The notes below the pieces were generated by a model that was not told the DNA's origin, did no database searches, and saw only the letters and a program-made list of their open reading frames with translations. From positions 62,001 to 126,000 of the forward strand of contig JAHQIW010006223.1 in the NCBI GenBank assembly GCA_019055375.1: a DNA stretch of 64,000 bases. Reading direction: 5' to 3'. This DNA comes from Parelaphostrongylus tenuis. Lineage: Eukaryota > Nematoda > Chromadorea > Rhabditida > Metastrongylidae. A program made the position numbers and the translations under genes. Shown piece by piece: positions 58,870-64,000 of this stretch. The first letter of the stretch is position 1; each line of letters starts with the position of its first letter.

Positions 58870-59185
58870 AATAAAAGGATAAAAGGATAAAGCTTTTGGC
58901 GTTGATCAATCCCTGAGGGATGCGCCATGCATTCGACTTCAATTTCTAACTTCGTTTGAGGTGATTGAATGCATATCTGGCCCTTACAATGACTCGCGGA
59001 GGCCTCCCGCTGAACCGAGTCAGTGCTGCTTATCCTCCCAGACAAGTCTGAGACCTGTCTGGTACCAATTTACCGACCCCGGAGGGATGGATGGCTTGGT
59101 GAGCCATGAGCGCGAGATCGAACCGTTTGATCTCGTGTGCGACGCAGAGCACCTCTAAACCACTGCGCCACATGCGCCACACAAT
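58870..59185 (-). repeat. tRNA-derived SINE, family C, full-length reference copy
   Basis: About 315 bp on the minus strand. The tRNA-like head reads GTGGCGCAGTGGTTTAGAGG then GTGCTCTGCGTCG, with a B-box-like ACGGTTCGATCTCGC. The body holds GGCTCACCAAGCCATCC, GGGGTCGGTAAATTGG, CAGACTTGTCTGGGAGG and GCCAGATATGCATTC. The 3' end is GCATGGCGCATCCCTCAGGG and AAAGCTTTATCCTTTTATCC. It matches 32676-32945 closely over their shared length. Confidence 0.78.
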
Positions 59186-60164
59186 CTATCCAATAACAAG
59201 AGTATTATTCCAAAGAGCGGTTGGTGAAATATGACTAGTGAATGTCTGGTGTAAGTACAACGAAATAGTTTGTTTAAGACGAACAACCTAAGAGAACAAA
59301 TGTTACAATAACGATACTAAAACAATATGTACAAATTCCTGACGCCACATAGATTACGTAGCAGGAAACTAAGCTTTCTCATGTGCCCAGAGACTGATAT
59401 TCGGCAATCATATTCAAGAGCAATGAAAAGATAATGAGCGAGTGATTGAAACAAGAAGATAGCAGGATCACTAAACGCTGAGTCAGTAAGAAGAGGAAGG
59501 AACAATAGGTACGCGACCTCACAAAGTTAGGACAGCAGCAAGAGTGACGAAGGGACCTGAGGACACCGGCGACGATGCTAGGTCATCGTTCTGGAACTTT
59601 CCGTAAGTACTGTAGCGGATGTGGGGCACGATCACCTTATATGTAATATGGATGTTTTGGATGCGTCATGAGGTCTTCGTGAAGTTCACCGGGGAGCAAA
59701 CAGTGGGTTGCTGACATCGAAGGTTAGGGAAAACTATGTACAAAGGTGGTGCTTAGATGTGGGACTGCGCGCTTTACCCCGGTGGCGAATCCCACATGAT
59801 TTATTCTAAAGTTCCGCCACATGGTGGTCCTCTCCACTCGCTTTCAGCACAGAGCGCAACTTGGTGAACACCCATTTCTCGCTGCCGATGTTACACTGAA
59901 TTCAAATGGTGTTAAAGGCAACAATCTACATTTGATCACTGTAGGCCCTGGTAGGTCTTCTCCGTGGTGCACCCAAGAAGAACTTAACTCGAACCTCCGT
60001 ACCGTGAGCCCTATAGGATCACGTTAAGAGCAAAGTAGTCATAGGCCAAAAGGAATAAAATAGCAACAAAGTCTTGCGGAAGTTGCTAAACCGAGTCAGT
60101 TTTTATCTTCGTTTACATATCCGATTCCATTTTGTCGACTTGGATAACGTGGAGGAAATGACAA

Positions 60165-60235
60165 CCGCTAAGCTGATGAACGAGCCATGAGCATGTCACG
60201 ATGCCTCTAACTACTGTACTACATGTATTCAAATG
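60165..60235 (-). repeat. tRNA-derived SINE head, family C-like, degraded
   Basis: On the minus strand ATGTAGTACAGTAGTTAGAGG resembles the family C A-box region (split ATGTAGTACAGTAG/TTAGAGG), followed by GCATCGTGACATGCTCATGG. Only the head is recognisable. Confidence 0.4.
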
Positions 60236-61479
60236 ACAATGTTTTTGGAATGCCGTCTATTTCGGCTGGCAGGCTCAAGCTTCATTGATGATCTGGCATT
60301 TGCATTGTAGAAATCAGATCTAAGAATGTTTCTGTTGTATCAGAAGGCGGAAGATTGCTGAAGAGGCCACTTCAAGGATGATACTATTCAAAGAAAACCT
60401 TTGTGTCCTAAAATCTTTATTTTTCATCAAGTACGCCACATATTTGCGAAGAAGAAGGCATAATTCAGACCTTACTGAATATTTCTATTTAGTCTTCTCT
60501 TTGCAGTTGTTTATTTCTTCGTAATTACACATCCTTTTTTACATCAACAGCACTCCGTCCTTCATAACTCATAATCAGTAATCACTCACATAATCAGTTT
60601 GTATTTCTGAAATGAAATATTGCGGTACAATCGTTTAGTAATGATAACATCTCATTCCATACAACACTCAAAGCTATCATATTTAATTGAAATCGGAAAT
60701 TATGAATACAGTGAAGTTTGTCAGAAGTAATAACTGCATGATGAACGCCATGCCACCTCATCGATAATTTATGGAATCTTTCCATTATTAGTGTACTTCA
60801 AGATTTGAATCTTTGAAAGATTGATAAAAAGAAATAACATATAACAATGGAAACATAAACAATGCAAAATAATTAAAATAATCCAATGCGCAACAACTTT
60901 TATATACCTTCTTATTCTGTGCTATTATGAGTAAACGTTACAACATCAGTAAGGTGTGAAATAGGCGTCAAGAATACTCCTTTTATTTTAAGAAACGTAT
61001 TTTAAATAATGATGAACGCGGTCTATCCACGTTTATTCCAATTGCATCCTAAGATTATCTTCATGTGAGGTCCTTCAAGGAGACGTATATTGTAGAATAA
61101 CTGTTTTCACTTGGCACCCTTACAACATCGGCGACAAAAATGTACAATTAGAGTTCAAAATATGTTTTTCTTCCAAGAAGTCATTTGCAAAATGCTGTTT
61201 TCCCTATTAAAAATGTGATTTTAAGTGTTATTCTATTTTCGTGGCTATGAACTTCTCTTGAGTTCTAAATCTTACTACGAAAGTACATACAAAACCGACG
61301 TGATGTACAAATAAAAGGGCTAACTACTCCGAAAGCAAACCGCTTTTTCCACCTTATTAGTAAACGACACAAGGAAGGCCTTTTCAGAAACCATGTTCAG
61401 TATTGAATCTGTACAACTCAAGCCATCAAAAGGCTACAAAACACTTGGTCAAAATAATATATACCTGTGTAATTAGACC

Positions 61480-62230
61480 GTCGTGACAGCATATTTTAAG
61501 CCTTATATGAGGGCTGTTATGGGCACTTATACAATGCAATACACGTGTTTCGGCCTTGCAGCCTCGTGTGCCACAGTACCCCTCGTATGAGCCAAACTCA
61601 CATAGAGGAATAGTCAAAGAAAACGTTGCACCCAAATGTGAAGTGAAAATTCACTGTACCCACGGATAGCATATCAGTGCATGTGCAGTGACATGATCGT
61701 CGGACACTGCAGTGATTACTGATTGATTAGGCAGAGTACTATGCAAGTGACGAGACTGCAAGACCAAAACACGTGTATTGTACTGTATGAGTGCCTATAA
61801 CAGACCTCATAGAAGCTGAAAATACGTCGTCAGGATGTATTAGTTTTAAGCGAGGTCTTAAAAAACACTCGAATTTAAAGATATTATCAAAAAAAGAGCA
61901 GCCTCGAACGATCGACCGTTAATCATTACAATGTTCGAAGATTATGTCACTGGACATGCACTGATATGATATCCGTGGCTGAAGTGAATTTTCACTTTAC
62001 AAGAGCTGTGGCATGATCATCGACGATTCATCTATGTAAGGGACTTCTCGCCTGAGAGGGATTAGTCCAGCCGAAGGTTGCTGTGCAACTAACGATGTTG
62101 CGAGGCCGAAAACACGTATATTGCACTGTATAAGTGCCCATAGCAAACCTCATGAAAAGCTTAAAATATGCTGTCATGACGCTTTGATTTAAGCGTGGTC
62201 ATAAAAGCAGTCGAATATGAAAGTGTGTAT
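61480..62230. repeat. Three arms of the foldback (ACACGTGT) family
   Basis: At 61500-61600 the order is GGGCACTTATACAATGCAAT, ACACGTGTTTCGGCC and CAGCCTCGT. At 61745-61890 and 62085-62225 it is the inverse: AACACGTGTATTG or AACACGTATATTGC, CTGTATAAGTGCC or TGTATGAGTGCC, then AGACCTCAT, and further on a CGAGGTCTTAAAAAACACTCG-like end. The same inverse arm occurs near 48570-48625. Confidence 0.65.
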
Positions 62231-63499
62231 TGAGAGTTGGAAACGCGTTATTTTTGTAAAGATGTAATTTCATTAACGAAGATGAAATTTTGAGATACAT
62301 GGGCGTTTGTTTAGAATTAAATTTACCTTCATAGAAGGCTCTTTGTGGATTCTTATTTTTCGTGATTACATAGACCTTTGAAAGTCTAAGATTCGCTATA
62401 CTAGTACAAGATTATTATTGGAGCGCACAGTAATATTTGTAATCCGGGCGAAAAGGATGAAGTTAGGGGGATGCACCATCTCGATATGTTCAATAGATAT
62501 GAATTATGCGTTAATGCGATAGAGTCAAAGCAGAAACCCTAAACTTTTGAGCAGCTTTTGCCTCAAAAAGCACATTGTTTCTTGTAACCTGGTCTAAACA
62601 CGTTTTTACTAACTGCAGGCAAACTGCTGCAGCCGTTCACTCTCTATCCAGAGCACGAGTGAGTTGTAGAATGCCAGACTTGTCGGCAAAGATAAAATAT
62701 GCATTTCATAAGATCAAGAAGCTCTAAAAACCATTGAAAGCCCAGGTATGTGGTCATTAATCTTTACTTTATTGTGAGTGAAGATTGGATGTATGCCTTA
62801 TTCCTAAGGGTGTCATCAAAGTCAAAAGCTCCATTCCTTTATCGTATAAACTTGTTAAGCAATTACCTCTATAAACTTATTAAGCAATTATTTCTCAAAT
62901 AATCTTAACAGATGCAAGATAAAGTGGTATGGAGAATAAAATGCTGATCAACATTGTAAAAAAGTAAGATCTGTTTCTTGGTTTATTCTTGAAAATCAAT
63001 TCACTGAAACTTTTTCGGTTTTATATGGTAGACGGCGACAGATGAAAAATCGATCTCATCCACTGTACAGAAACTTTCATAGGAGCGTTAGTATTAACTC
63101 AAAATTTTAGATTTATGGCTACTGCGCCACGTAGCCAGTTTTCAAAAAAGACACTTTCATAACGCTGCAAAATCTAAAATAAAATTATGTTTCGCATCCG
63201 ACGTTCGCCTTCATTTTTATCACGCGTATAATTTGCTGGAAAGCACGAAAAACATATCAACGTGCCGAGAAACCTTCGTAGTATCAGAGTCATCGTTTTA
63301 TCTAAAGTTTCTTTCAAAACAGAGAACAAATTTCCAGTTGACTAAGGAATTGCATCCCAAATATCCATCGCTTACCGCATCGACCAACTGGCTCCGTCCC
63401 CTCCCCCCGACCCCCTGAACTAGTCGATAAACAAGCTCGCCGAAAATGTAAAACTCAATGTCATTCTCCCCGCTAACGATATTTTCAAAAGCTAACCTC

Positions 63500-63930
63500 A
63501 GCATTGGGATCATTGAAACTTACGCTATCGAATGATTACTGATAGTCTATCGTAAGAGCTGTGGCCGCCGAGGTATAATGCAGAATTCACTTTCTTTCTC
63601 CTACAGCGCTATCAAAAGAAAGCCAAACAGATCTTTGAGTTCTTCGAAACTTGTGCTACCAAATGAGCACTAACACTCAAGAAGGGTTTTTTTTTTCCAG
63701 CGAAATATAAGCGAGATATAAAAAAGTGGTCGTGTGAAATATGTTTTAATTTGAATTTTACAGCGTCATAAGATGGTTTTTTTTTTGGAAGAACCGACCA
63801 TGTGTCGCTGTAGCCGGAAATTTACGTTTTGAATGATTGCTATCACTCCCTATGCAAAATTCCTGTTCTGCGAATAAGATCGGTTTTCTGTTTGTCGCCG
63901 TCTAGCATATAAGTACCTATTTTTTTTCAC
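63500..63930. repeat. Fragment of the foldback MITE family
   Basis: TATCGAATGATTACTGATAGTC, split as TATCGAATGATT and ACTGATAGTC, together with AAGATCGGTTTTCTGTTTGTC, repeats the outer right part of the elements at 35860-36540 and 38590-39130. It is diverged and continues to near the window edge. Confidence 0.55.
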
Positions 63931-64000
63931 CGCTTAATGAGATTTGATGTCAACGTAAGGTGTTGAATAAAATTTCTACACTTCTGCTTATCGACTGCTT

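Larger units (their letters stand above)
57697..64000. other. Upstream region of the desaturase gene; no gene recognised
   Basis: No exon set with matching phases was found to the right edge. It contains a family C SINE (58.9-59.2 kb), a stretch shared between 58715-58770 and 60095-60150 (TTTACAT(G/A)TCCGATTC and GTTGACTTGGA or GTCGACTTGGA), foldback-family arms at 61.5-62.2 kb and a MITE fragment at 63.5-63.95 kb. The desaturase promoter must lie within it, but no core element was identified. Confidence 0.5.

Noticed and set aside
1..64000. CRISPR arrays, prokaryotic operons or phage genes
   Set aside because: No regularly spaced direct repeats, no Shine-Dalgarno-led gene runs; all genes are intron-containing and animal-like.

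Overview
The window looks like chromosomal DNA of a clade V parasitic nematode, probably a strongylid such as a hookworm or Haemonchus relative. It is AT-rich, has small exons separated by introns of 50 bp to several kb, uses TTTCAG-type acceptors, and is crowded with decayed RTE, Penelope-like and mariner elements, tRNA-derived SINEs and foldback repeats. I inferred this from the sequence; no species can be named.

Five genes are supported by exon-by-exon reconstruction. (1) 1203-2716, + strand: the 3' end of a cyclic nucleotide-gated channel alpha-type subunit (end of the cyclic-nucleotide-binding domain plus the C-terminal leucine zipper); its 5' exons lie left of the window. (2) 11205-17869, +: an unrecognised, highly charged protein with at least four exons joined by phase-1 introns and a probable acidic first exon. 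(3) 19324-30018, -: a complete 12-exon UDP-galactopyranose mutase (glf-1 orthologue, 483 aa). (4) 39201-43338, -: a 6-exon short-chain dehydrogenase (250 aa) with irregular splice sites. (5) 51268-57696, -: a complete 8-exon stearoyl-CoA (delta-9) desaturase of the fat-5/6/7 family (338 aa). They are single genes, not an operon.

The rest is repeat-rich. Penelope-like remnants with GIY-YIG or reverse-transcriptase signatures occur at 12.6-14.3 kb (an inverted pair) and 46.7-48.3 kb. 5'-truncated RTE fragments occur at 17.3, 26.6 and 41.6 kb. Mariner remnants occur at 18.8, 36.6, 40.1, 40.9 and 45.3 kb, two of them with both terminal inverted repeats. At least three tRNA-derived SINE families and several MITE or foldback families fill introns and intergenic DNA.

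The most notable non-coding element is a complete type I hammerhead ribozyme motif at 28613-28659, inside intron 4 of glf-1 and antisense to that gene. Other unusual points are the GC donors and missing AG acceptor in the dehydrogenase gene, a foldback repeat present twice with its central spacer flipped, and the unrecognised charged-protein gene. No CRISPR, operon or bacterial-type system is present.
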